Of a stretch of 64,000 nucleotides of DNA, positions 50,724 to 58,571 are shown one piece after another. A model generated the notes under the pieces. That model did not search any database. It was given only the letters and a program-made list of their open reading frames with translations, and was not told the DNA's origin. Origin of the DNA: Promineifilum sp. (GTDB lineage Bacteria; Chloroflexota; Anaerolineae; Promineifilales; Promineifilaceae); assembly GCA_020634335.1 (NCBI GenBank), contig JACKBY010000004.1:62001-126000 (forward strand). The letters are read 5' to 3'. A program made the translations under genes and the position numbers. Positions within the stretch are counted from its first letter, which is position 1. Each line of letters starts with the position of its first letter.

Positions 50724-51662
50724 CTACATTTTCGGCGCTTCGACGGGTGTATCGCGGCGCCGGTTGTAGAGGCTCTTGACCAGAGAAGAGGGTACCCAGG
50801 CGCCGTCAACGTGGTCGTAAGAGGGCGTTTGTTCGGGGTACAGATCGTGATCGCGCAAAAGTTGGGCAAAATCGGGATCGAAATCGCCGTAGCCCAGTTC
50901 CGAGCGCACGTTGCGGTAATAGTTATAGTGGTTGAAGAAGTGCTTGTTTTCGACCCCGTACGCCACGAAGACGGAGTACTTGGGGCCGGTGATGTAGCTG
51001 CCCGAATGGATCGTGCGCGGGTCGAAGATGACGGCGTCGCCCGGCTCAGTGGGAATCCAGTCGGCGTTGGAAATAGCCATCTGAATCTTGGGCGACAAGT
51101 AGTTGGCTGCCCCCAACCACTTGAGACGGCGCTCACTAAACTTGCGTCCGCGTGACACCGGCCCCTTGGGGGGGGTGTGGCTGCCGGGAATGAAACCCAG
51201 ACGCGAATTGCTCTCGGCAAAGGTCTGCAAATAGATGCCGACACGCACCATCTTGTAAGGCTCCTGAGACTCGTCCCAGTCCGGCCCGACGCCGAATTCG
51301 CGATTGACGCTGTCGCGATGCCAGGAAATGGCCGAGAAACCGACGTGAATATCGTTGTGCTGCAAAAAACGCACGTCGGGATCGATGATATTGCGGACGA
51401 TCTCCACCAGACGCTCGTTAACAACCACCGGCCAGAAGTCGCGCGACTTGACCACGCCGTCGGGCAGCGTCCACGACGAGCCGCCCGATCCCCGCCCGCT
51501 GCCTTTCCACTCGTCGCCGCCCCGCGTCATGCCGGAGCGGGTGATGCCCGACAGAGCTTCCATGCGGCTGACGTAGTAATCGACCTCATCGGCGGTCAAG
51601 AGACCGCGAACGATCGTGTACCCCTGATCGTTCAACTCCTGCTTCATCTTTTCGTAGTCCAT
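50724..51662 (-). CDS. Phytanoyl-CoA dioxygenase (PhyH) family Fe(II)/2-oxoglutarate oxygenase
   Basis: The 312-aa protein has the facial-triad HxD in 'ISWHRDSV' (His115, Asp117) and a distal His in 'DPRTIHSGS' (His219). The N-terminal 'LNDQGYTIVRGLL' is a common PhyH opening. The substrate is unknown. ATG 51662 follows AGGGAG at eight bases; a GTG at 51671 is less likely. It lies 322 bp downstream of the flavin-reductase gene of the tyrosine operon, with a MITE-like element between, so it may have its own promoter. Confidence 0.85.
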   Translation of the reverse strand: MDYEKMKQELNDQGYTIVRGLLTADEVDYYVSRMEALSGITRSGMTRGGDEWKGSGRGSGGSSWTLPDGVVKSRDFWPVVVNERLVEIVRNIIDPDVRFLQHNDIHVGFSAISWHRDSVNREFGVGPDWDESQEPYKMVRVGIYLQTFAESNSRLGFIPGSHTPPKGPVSRGRKFSERRLKWLGAANYLSPKIQMAISNADWIPTEPGDAVIFDPRTIHSGSYITGPKYSVFVAYGVENKHFFNHYNYYRNVRSELGYGDFDPDFAQLLRDHDLYPEQTPSYDHVDGAWVPSSLVKSLYNRRRDTPVEAPKM

Positions 51663-51779
51663 CGGATTCACTCCCTCTTTCTCTTAATTCCTTCTCCAAA
51701 TCAAACGTGCCCGGCGAGCGATTCTCGCCTGCCGATGCGGCAAAGTGTAGCGAGATTATACGGTTCATGCCAATCAGTG

Positions 51780-51956
51780 GAAGAACTGATCAAGCCTTTT
51801 TGGTTGCCAGTCGATTGCCAGCCGATTAGCAATGTAGAGCTGGTTTCTTATCCGGCCACCACACACGAGATTCGCCGCCCCAGGCCGCAGAACCGGTCAA
51901 GAAAGCGACCCTCCAGAGAGCGGCCGATTACTGAAAAACCCTGAAGAACTGATCGT
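51780..51956. mobile_element. MITE-like element, copy 2, with 12-bp flanking direct repeats
   Basis: GAAGAACTGATC occurs at 51780-51791 and again at 51945-51956 and brackets a 152-bp element (51793-51944). Its right end ACTGAAAAACCCT is the exact reverse complement of the left end of copy 1. Its left end (AGCCTTTTTGG) is degraded. Internal blocks TTCTTATCCGGC and CGATTACTGAAAAAC are shared with copy 1. There is no reading frame. The 312-bp gap 51672-51983 holds only this element and the upstream region of the PhyH gene. Confidence 0.55.
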
Positions 51957-51983
51957 TCTTCCTGGGTGGCCGGTCGCCTGCGC

Positions 51984-52601
51984 TCACCCGTCTTCCAGTG
52001 GCACTCGCCTCATGTGAAATACGTCGGTGGCGCGCGTATAGGCATCACCCGCCAGACGACCGATGGGGCGCAGCGAGGCCATGTCAATCCGCCCGTTGTC
52101 ATAGAGGTCATCACGAACGTGGACACACTGCACACGGCCAAAGATGGCCGCCCCACCACCAGGCTGGTCACTGATGGTAACGATACGATCGAGCACACAC
52201 TCGAAGGCGATAGGCGCCTCGGCCACGCGTGGCACGCGGATAGTCTCGCTCGGTGCCGGCGTCACCCCGGCCCATTCAAACTCCGATTCACCGGTCGGCA
52301 ACACAGTCGCGCACAGGTTCATCTGTTCGGCCGTGTCCTCATTGGTAATGTTGATGACAAACTGCGGCACTGCTTCGATGTTGCGCCAGGAGTCTTTCTT
52401 GCGGCCATCGGTGTGGACACCCGGACAAAACACCAATGTCATCGGCGACGGGCAGACAGCGTTGAAGTAGGAAAAGGGGGCCAGATTCAGCCGGCCGGCG
52501 GCGTCCACCGTGCTGACCCAGGCAATGGGGCGCGGCAAGATGGAGCCAATGACCAGACGATAGCGGTCGTGATGCGTGATCTCATCGACGTGTAAAATCA
52601 C
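51984..52601 (-). CDS. Flavin reductase-like FMN-binding protein
   Basis: The 205-aa split-barrel flavoprotein has 'RLVIGSILPRPIAWVSTVD' and 'NLAPFSYFNAVCPSP', the FMN-phosphate region of the flavin reductase/DIM6 family. I chose GTG 52601, which has AAGGAG seven bases upstream inside the end of hmgA. The longer frame from 52661 overlaps hmgA. Its position in the tyrosine operon suggests it supplies reduced flavin or acts on a pathway by-product (inference). Confidence 0.85.
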   Translation of the reverse strand: MILHVDEITHHDRYRLVIGSILPRPIAWVSTVDAAGRLNLAPFSYFNAVCPSPMTLVFCPGVHTDGRKKDSWRNIEAVPQFVINITNEDTAEQMNLCATVLPTGESEFEWAGVTPAPSETIRVPRVAEAPIAFECVLDRIVTISDQPGGGAAIFGRVQCVHVRDDLYDNGRIDMASLRPIGRLAGDAYTRATDVFHMRRVPLEDG

Positions 52602-52605
52602 CTGC

Positions 52606-53769
52606 CTACTCCTTTGGCAACCAGCTATAGACGTAGCCCTCATCTTCCATCTCCAGCGCATGACGCGTAAGGCGCAACGGCCGGAAGGTATCGACCATCA
52701 CCGCCAGTTCCTCGGTGCGCGTCTTGCCGATTGATCCCTCATAGGTGCCGGGATGGGGGCCGTGGGGGATGCCGTTGGGATGGACGGTCAGCGAGGCGCG
52801 CTCGATACCCTTGCGCGACATGAAGTCGCCCTCAACGTAGTAGAGCACCTCGTCGGAATCGACGTTAGAGTGGTTGTAGGGCGCGGGGATGGACAGCGGA
52901 TGATAGTCGAACAGACGCGGCACGAACGAGCACAGCACGTAGCCCGGCCCTTCAAACGTCTGGTGCACGGGCGGAGGCTGATGGACGCGGCCGGTGATCG
53001 GCTCGAAGTCCTCGATGTTAAAAGCGAACGGCCACAGATGCCCGTCCCAGCCGGCAACGTCAAGCGGGTGATGATCGTAGATGAAGCACGTCGTTTGGCC
53101 GCGCGCCTTGATACGCACCTCGAATTCGCCCGCCTCATCGTGGGTTACCAGCTCGTCCGGCGGCCGCATATCGCGCTCGCAATAGGGCGAGTTCTCCAGG
53201 AATTGGCCGTAGTTGTTGATATAGCGTTTGGGCGGCGTGACGTGCCCAAACGATTCGACGACCAGCATCCGCTGGGCCACGTCGGGATCGGGCAACAACC
53301 GCCAGATGACGCCGGTCGGGATGACCAGGTAATCGCCCGGGCGGTAGCGCAGCAGGCCAAACTGGCTTTCCAGCACGCCGGTCCCCTCGTGGATAAACAG
53401 GACATCGTCGCCGTGGGCGAATTTGTACCAGTAGGTCATCGGCTTGGTTGGCCGGGCGACGTGGAGCACGACGTCGTTATTGCCCATGAGTGGTACACGG
53501 CCGCTGATCGCGTCGCCGCCGGTCGGCACGGGGCCGGAGCGTAAGTGGCGCGGCCGCAGCGGCCCGGGTGTTTCGTAATAAATCGGCTCTTCGGGCATCA
53601 GATCAAGACGGCGGACAGCCGTGGGCGGGCGCAAATGGTAGAGAATGGACTGAATACCCGCAAAGCCGTGGATGCCCATCACCTCTTCGTGGTAGAGCGA
53701 ACCGTCGGCCTGTCGGAACTGCGTGTGCCGTTTCTTGGGCACGTCACCAAGTCTGTAATAGTAGGTCAT
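52606..53769 (-). CDS. hmgA: Homogentisate 1,2-dioxygenase
   Basis: The 387-aa non-heme iron oxygenase cleaves the ring of homogentisate to maleylacetoacetate. It is a cupin-fold protein with 'FIHEGTGVLESQFG' and 'YRPGDYLVIPTGVIWRL'. Probable iron ligands are His300 and Glu307 ('YNHSNVDSDEVLYYVEG') and His336 ('GIPHGPHPG'). It is shorter than the 430-445 aa proteobacterial and animal enzymes. GGAGG lies seven bases before ATG 53769. It follows hppD in the operon; no maiA or fahA for the last two steps is seen nearby. Confidence 0.9.
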   Translation of the reverse strand: MTYYYRLGDVPKKRHTQFRQADGSLYHEEVMGIHGFAGIQSILYHLRPPTAVRRLDLMPEEPIYYETPGPLRPRHLRSGPVPTGGDAISGRVPLMGNNDVVLHVARPTKPMTYWYKFAHGDDVLFIHEGTGVLESQFGLLRYRPGDYLVIPTGVIWRLLPDPDVAQRMLVVESFGHVTPPKRYINNYGQFLENSPYCERDMRPPDELVTHDEAGEFEVRIKARGQTTCFIYDHHPLDVAGWDGHLWPFAFNIEDFEPITGRVHQPPPVHQTFEGPGYVLCSFVPRLFDYHPLSIPAPYNHSNVDSDEVLYYVEGDFMSRKGIERASLTVHPNGIPHGPHPGTYEGSIGKTRTEELAVMVDTFRPLRLTRHALEMEDEGYVYSWLPKE

Positions 53770-53788
53770 TATTACCTCCGGGAAGAAC

Positions 53789-53927
53789 TAAACACGGATA
53801 GGGCACAGATATTACGGATTTAACGCATTGAACGCCGGTCTATGGGTCTGAGGTTGATAACAGCTTGCAATGTGTTGCCGCCTCCAATCCACGAAATCCG
53901 TCTGTTCCGCGTCCTATCCGTGTTTAA
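53789..53927. repeat. Long imperfect inverted repeat between hppD and hmgA
   Basis: AAACACGGATAGG...ACGGATTT (53790-53821) is mirrored by AAATCCGT...CCTATCCGTGTTT (53894-53925), with a 70-nt loop. The arms match at about 26 of 34 positions. The arrangement is that of a mobile or RNA-level hairpin repeat inside an operon; it could stabilise the upstream message or be processed. Confidence 0.6.
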
Positions 53928-53932
53928 TTTCT

Positions 53933-55054
53933 TTATAGATTCCCCCGCAGCTCCTGTTCGCGCTCGATGGACTCAAACAGCGCCTTAAAGTTGCCTTTGC
54001 CGAAGCCGCGCGAACCGTGGCGCTCGATGATCTCGAAGAAGACCGTCGGCCGATCTTCCACCGGTTTGGTGAAGATTTGTAACAGATAGCCCTCTTCGTC
54101 CCGGTCGACCAACACACCCAGTTCAGCCAACATATCGACCGGCTCGTTGATCTTGCCGACCCGCCCCTCCAATTCCTGATAGTAGGTAGTGGGCACACGC
54201 AAGAACTCAATGCCGTTGTCGCGCAGTTGGGTAACTGTGGCGATGATGTCGCCCGTGGAGCAGGCGATATGCTGCACGCCGGGGCCATAGTAATAGTCCA
54301 GGTATTCCTGAATCTGCGACTTTTTCTTGCCCTCGGCCGGCTCGTTAATGGGGAACTTCACTTTGCCCGTGCCATCCTGCATCACCTTTGACATCAGCGC
54401 CGAGTACTCAGTCGAGATGTCCTGGTCATCGAAATGGATCAATTGGCTGAAGCCCATCGTGTTGGCGAAGAACTGCACCCAGCGGTTCATCGCCCCCAGT
54501 TCGACGTTGCCGACCATGTGATCGACGGCCGCCAGCCCGACCCCCTTGTGCCAGGCCCGACCGTTGTCCACCTCCGGACTGTACCCGTTGCGCGGCTGAA
54601 AACCCGGCGCGAAAGCGCCGCGATATGCCGATCGGTCAACGAACTTGATGAGCGTGTCACCATAGGCCCGAATGGCTGAATAACGCAACACGCCACACTC
54701 ATCCTCGACAGTCGTCGGCGGGATGGCTCCGGACGCGCCGCGCGTTGTCGTCTCGCGGTAGGCCGACTCGGCATCCGGCACCGAGAGCGCGATCACCGCC
54801 ACGCCGTCGCCGTGCAAGTGAGCGTGCCGGGCGACTGCGTGGTCCGGGCCAAGGGCCGACGTAAGCACCAGGCGTATTTTGCCTTGAACCATCACGTAGG
54901 ACGCTGTCTGCCGGTTGCCCGTTTCCAGGCCGCTATAAGCCGCCTGGGCAAAGCCGAAGCCGGTGCGATAGAAGTGGGCTGCCTGTTTGGCGTTCCCGGC
55001 ATAGATCTCGATATGATCAATCGCTTTAATGGGCAGGAAGTCGTAGGTCATCAT
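53933..55054 (-). CDS. hppD: 4-hydroxyphenylpyruvate dioxygenase
   Basis: The 373-aa enzyme turns 4-hydroxyphenylpyruvate into homogentisate. Two VOC domains are visible. The iron ligands are His179 ('AVDHMVGNVE'), His262 ('GPGVQHIACS') and Glu340 ('VFFEIIER'). The C-terminal 'GSRGFGKGNFKALFESIERE' helix caps the active site as in the family. GAGGAG precedes ATG 55054. The aminotransferase gene lies 31 bp upstream. Confidence 0.95.
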   Translation of the reverse strand: MMTYDFLPIKAIDHIEIYAGNAKQAAHFYRTGFGFAQAAYSGLETGNRQTASYVMVQGKIRLVLTSALGPDHAVARHAHLHGDGVAVIALSVPDAESAYRETTTRGASGAIPPTTVEDECGVLRYSAIRAYGDTLIKFVDRSAYRGAFAPGFQPRNGYSPEVDNGRAWHKGVGLAAVDHMVGNVELGAMNRWVQFFANTMGFSQLIHFDDQDISTEYSALMSKVMQDGTGKVKFPINEPAEGKKKSQIQEYLDYYYGPGVQHIACSTGDIIATVTQLRDNGIEFLRVPTTYYQELEGRVGKINEPVDMLAELGVLVDRDEEGYLLQIFTKPVEDRPTVFFEIIERHGSRGFGKGNFKALFESIEREQELRGNL

Positions 55055-55085
55055 ATTTCTCCTCGGTTTGTTAAATTCGTCACTC

Positions 55086-56303
55086 TTACGCCGTCACCAA
55101 TTCCAGCACCCGCCCCAATCGCTCTATTCCCTCTTCGATATCGGCCAGACAACAATTGGAAAAATTCAGCCGCATGTAGTTAGTGGCCTTCACGCCGGGA
55201 TGGGCAAAGGCATGGCCGGGAATGAAGGCCACCTTCTCGCGCTCCACGGCCGTCTCCAGCAAAGCCGCCGCATCAACGTGCTCCGGCAGTGTCACCCAGA
55301 TGAACATCCCGGCACGCGGGTGAGTCCAGGTGATGCCCGGCGGAAAATAGCGCGCCATGGCCGCCAGCATCGTGTCGCGGCGCAGACGATACTCTTTTTG
55401 CAGCCGCTCCAAATGCGCCGGCAAATGTCCGCCGTCCAGATAGGCGGCCACGGCGCGCTGCGTCAGGGCCGACGACTCCAAATCACCCGCCTCCTTGATG
55501 ACCGTTAGCTTGGGCATGAGTGCTTCCGGCGCGATGAGCCAACCCAGCCGCAGCGCGGGGGCCATGATCTTGGAAAATGAACCGACATAAAAGACGTGGC
55601 TATCGTTCAGAGCGCGTAACGGGGGCAGGCATCGCCCGTCGTAGCTCAGAAAGCCGTAGGGATCGTCCTCGATGATAGGCAATCCATAGGCACCGGCGAT
55701 CTCGGCCAGGCGCGCGCGCTTCTCTTCGCTCAGGCTGACGCCGAGCGGGTTATGGGCGTCGGGAATGACGTAGAGATAAGCCGGCAGCGCCCCGCGCTCC
55801 AGGTGGGTGATGACGTCATCAACCTCGATACCCGTCTCCAGATCAGTGCGCACCGGTAACACGTCCGGCTGATGGGAGGCCACGACCTGACGAATGCCGG
55901 TGTAGACGATCTCCTCCAACATGACTTGCCCGGCCGAATCGAGCAAAAAACGGGTCAGGATATCAAGTGCCTGCTGCGCCCCCGTGGTCAGAAAGACCTG
56001 ATCGACGGAACAGTCCACGCCGCGCTGGGCCATCAAATCGACGATGTGGCGCTTGAGGGGCAAGAAAGGCGGGCCATATTGCAGCGCGCCGCGGTCGGTT
56101 GATAAGACGTGGGCCAGGGCCGCGCTGTAGTCGGCTGTGGGGAACAGATCAGGCGCGGGCAACCCACCGGCAAAGGACAAAATCCCCGGACGGGAGACCA
56201 CAGCCAGCATCTGGCGCAGCACCGACCGCTGCATGCCTTGTGTCCAGCCGGCCGATCTGATCTCCGTCCCAGCCGGAGAAGGAGCGGATAAAGTAGGAAA
56301 CAT
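55086..56303 (-). CDS. PLP-dependent aminotransferase (LysN/aromatic type)
   Basis: The 405-aa fold-type I enzyme has 'TTGAQQALDILTRF', 'IEDDPYGFLSYDG', the PLP lysine in 'YVGSFSKIMAPALRLGWL', and 'HPRAGMFIWVTLP' in the C-domain. These match the MocR/LysN/ARO8 subgroup, which acts on 2-aminoadipate or aromatic amino acids. Being the first enzyme gene of the operon before hppD, it most likely makes 4-hydroxyphenylpyruvate from tyrosine. GGAG lies eleven bases before ATG 56303. Confidence 0.88.
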   Translation of the reverse strand: MFPTLSAPSPAGTEIRSAGWTQGMQRSVLRQMLAVVSRPGILSFAGGLPAPDLFPTADYSAALAHVLSTDRGALQYGPPFLPLKRHIVDLMAQRGVDCSVDQVFLTTGAQQALDILTRFLLDSAGQVMLEEIVYTGIRQVVASHQPDVLPVRTDLETGIEVDDVITHLERGALPAYLYVIPDAHNPLGVSLSEEKRARLAEIAGAYGLPIIEDDPYGFLSYDGRCLPPLRALNDSHVFYVGSFSKIMAPALRLGWLIAPEALMPKLTVIKEAGDLESSALTQRAVAAYLDGGHLPAHLERLQKEYRLRRDTMLAAMARYFPPGITWTHPRAGMFIWVTLPEHVDAAALLETAVEREKVAFIPGHAFAHPGVKATNYMRLNFSNCCLADIEEGIERLGRVLELVTA

Positions 56304-56311
56304 GGGGCAAC

Positions 56312-56797
56312 TTACTCCTGAATTGACGGCTCGGTCAGCGGGATGGCCGCCGTGGCCTTGATTTCGCTCAGAACCAGACTCGTGCGGATTTTGTCCATGC
56401 CGCGAACCGGAGTGAGCGTGTGGAGGATGAACTGTTCCAGATGCTTGCGATTGCGAACGACGACCTTGAGGAGGTAATCAAATTCGCCGGTCAGATGATG
56501 GCATTCCAGCACTTCGGCCATGGTCTGAACTTCCCGACGGAAGTTATCCACGGCGTCGGGTTCGTGGCGCTGCAAGGTGACCTGAACGAAGCACAGCATG
56601 TCATAGCCGACAGCCTCGCGGTCAACCTGGGCCACGTAGCCGGTGATAATCCCGGCGCTCTCCAAACGGCGCAGCCGCTTGTGAAGCCCGGTGGCCGACA
56701 ACTCGACGCGGCGCGCCAACTCGGCATTGGTCTGACGCGCATCCTCTTGTAAGGCGATCAATAAGGTTCGATCAGTATTATCTAGGGCAATGGACAT
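56312..56797 (-). CDS. Lrp/AsnC-family transcriptional regulator
   Basis: The 161-aa regulator has the N-terminal winged helix ('LLIALQEDARQTNAELARRV', 'SATGLHKRLRRLESAGIITG') and a C-terminal RAM ligand domain ('EVLECHHLTGEFDYLLKVVV'). It heads the tyrosine operon, eight bases before the aminotransferase gene, and probably senses an aromatic amino acid. ATG 56797 was chosen over 56830. A GATAAT box ends ten bases before it and no ribosome site is seen, so the mRNA may be nearly leaderless. Confidence 0.9.
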   Translation of the reverse strand: MSIALDNTDRTLLIALQEDARQTNAELARRVELSATGLHKRLRRLESAGIITGYVAQVDREAVGYDMLCFVQVTLQRHEPDAVDNFRREVQTMAEVLECHHLTGEFDYLLKVVVRNRKHLEQFILHTLTPVRGMDKIRTSLVLSEIKATAAIPLTEPSIQE

Positions 56798-56823
56798 TAG
56801 GGCCTTGATTATCCGATTACGGG

Positions 56824-56885
56824 TGTGCACTGATTATAAGTCTTTGATCGTTTATTCTCAACCAATTGAGCGGAATTAGTGCACA
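56824..56885. promoter_or_regulatory. Paired GTGCAC inverted half-sites upstream of lrp
   Basis: TGTGCACTGATT (56824-56835) and AATTAGTGCACA (56874-56885) are inverted and match at 11 of 12 positions. Their centres are 54 bp apart, about five helical turns, suited to a looped Lrp-type complex. They lie directly upstream of the lrp promoter and between it and a divergent lipoprotein gene, so both could be controlled. Confidence 0.45.
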
Positions 56886-57033
56886 TCCATATCTTGTTAG
56901 CGTCTTTGAGAGATAATTACTCACCCAATGGTGACGCGTTACGTCATCTGTCCTTTTTGGCCTGAAACATACCCTGCGCTCTAATTACCAATTCATTCTA
57001 TTTAGCGGCGCGTCGGCTATACTGGAGAGAATT

Positions 57034-58536
57034 ATGCGACGAACGATTACGATCATTATTTTCGCGACAGCCGCGTTGTTGGCCGGATGCCGGGGCCGTA
57101 CAGCGCTCGACCCCACGCCTTTCCCCACGATCGGCCCCACAGTGACGCAACAAGGCGCGGGGCCAGTCGTGCTGACGGTCACGGAACTCATGAGTGCCCC
57201 CGGCCTCTATCGAGATGCCCTCATTCAGGTGACTGGCCTGCTGCGCAAGCAACCGTTGGTCGTCTGCGACTCGGATTATCACCCGTCGCCCGCCGCGTGG
57301 GGGCTAGCCGAAGAAGGCGTCCTGGCCCTGGCTGGTGGTTTCGGCCAACAGGTACGTTCGTTGCTGCCCGACGACCTGACAATGACCGTCGAAGGCCGCT
57401 GGCGGCGCTGGCAGGGTCTTGTCGGCTGCGGCAAACAGGCGGTCGAACAGGAAGTCTGGTATCTGGAAACAAGCCGCATCCTCTCACCCAGCCCCATCAC
57501 TCAAGTGACGCTGACGCCGGCGTCAGGAATAGAGATAGTCGCCGTCACGCCCACCCAGGATTTGGCCCTCACCCTGGAGAGCGAGATTGTTCCCACACCA
57601 TCTCTGGAAGAGACGCTCACAACACCTGAACCAACCACAGATCTGGTGACACTGGCCAGCCCCACTCCAGACCTGTCAGAATTGAACCCGACGTCAACAC
57701 CCACATTGCCCACCACTGGTACGCTGCCGTCCGGAACGGGTACCGCGTTAACCCCGCCGCCCGGACTAACCGTCACACCTTCGTTAGGCCTGACCAGCAC
57801 GCCCGGCGGATCACCCTCGCCGACCGCTAGCGGCACGCCACCGACCCCTACGGCTACCACGCCCAGCGGCGCAACGGGGCAAATTGTGGAAAAGGGCGAC
57901 CTTTATGATGAGATGCTCAATGATTTCCTGATCACCTCATTGGGTGGCGGCGTGATCGATAGTTGGGATCTCGAAATCTTCGAGGGCGATAGCCTTTACG
58001 TGTACGTGCTCGCTCCGAACCAGGCCGACATCATCCTGTCCGTACTTAAAGACGGCCAACCCATCGTCAATAGACAAAATACGTCACCGGCCGGCGCGCC
58101 CGAGTTCATCAATAATCCCCCCTTGTCCGGCGAAGGCACCTATGAGATTCAGGTACTCACAGTCGGTGGGGCCTCGACGGAGTATGCCTTAACCTTCTAC
58201 ACCGATCCGGAGTTTGCGATTATTTTCCCCGGCATCATCACATCCGGCAGCCCACGCAGCGCCGTACAAATGCCCGAAGGCGCCTATCACTACTGGTTTT
58301 TTGTGGGATCGTCGGGTGACGAGGTCACGATGACGCTGACGCCGCTGGCGGATGAAGACCCCGGACTCTATCTGTACGGCCCCGATGGAGAAGACATTGA
58401 TTCGGTCGATGACGGCTTTGAAGGCGAAGAAGAGATTTTAACGGCGACGCTCGAGATGAACGGCCTCCACGCCATTGGGATTGAAGAGTTCAACAGCGGA
58501 ACGCTGCAATATAATCTCGAACTCACGATAGAGTAG
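57034..58536 (+). CDS. Lipoprotein with Pro/Thr linker and PPC-like C-terminal domain
   Basis: The 500-aa product has a lipoprotein signal ('ATAALLAGC', Cys19). Residues about 45-150 form an OB-like domain ('VTVTELMSAPGLYRDALIQV' region). A 130-residue S/T/P linker follows. Beta-rich C-terminal repeats resemble PPC domains: 'DSWDLEIFEGDSLYVYVLAP' and 'YHYWFFVGSSGDEVTMTLTP'. The protein is surface-exposed and likely binding or stabilising; no enzyme is seen. GGAGAG precedes ATG 57034, and TATACT at 57018-57023 may be its -10 box. Confidence 0.75.
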   Translation: MRRTITIIIFATAALLAGCRGRTALDPTPFPTIGPTVTQQGAGPVVLTVTELMSAPGLYRDALIQVTGLLRKQPLVVCDSDYHPSPAAWGLAEEGVLALAGGFGQQVRSLLPDDLTMTVEGRWRRWQGLVGCGKQAVEQEVWYLETSRILSPSPITQVTLTPASGIEIVAVTPTQDLALTLESEIVPTPSLEETLTTPEPTTDLVTLASPTPDLSELNPTSTPTLPTTGTLPSGTGTALTPPPGLTVTPSLGLTSTPGGSPSPTASGTPPTPTATTPSGATGQIVEKGDLYDEMLNDFLITSLGGGVIDSWDLEIFEGDSLYVYVLAPNQADIILSVLKDGQPIVNRQNTSPAGAPEFINNPPLSGEGTYEIQVLTVGGASTEYALTFYTDPEFAIIFPGIITSGSPRSAVQMPEGAYHYWFFVGSSGDEVTMTLTPLADEDPGLYLYGPDGEDIDSVDDGFEGEEEILTATLEMNGLHAIGIEEFNSGTLQYNLELTIE

Positions 58537-58571
58537 GGCGGTGGACGGAAAAAGTCCGGTTCCCCTTGTTG

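Noticed and set aside
50666..51424. 252-aa minus-strand frame overlapping the PhyH gene and ending in NYELRI-type sequence
   Set aside because: The PhyH frame has catalytic residues; the NYELRI ending comes from the AATTACG repeat.
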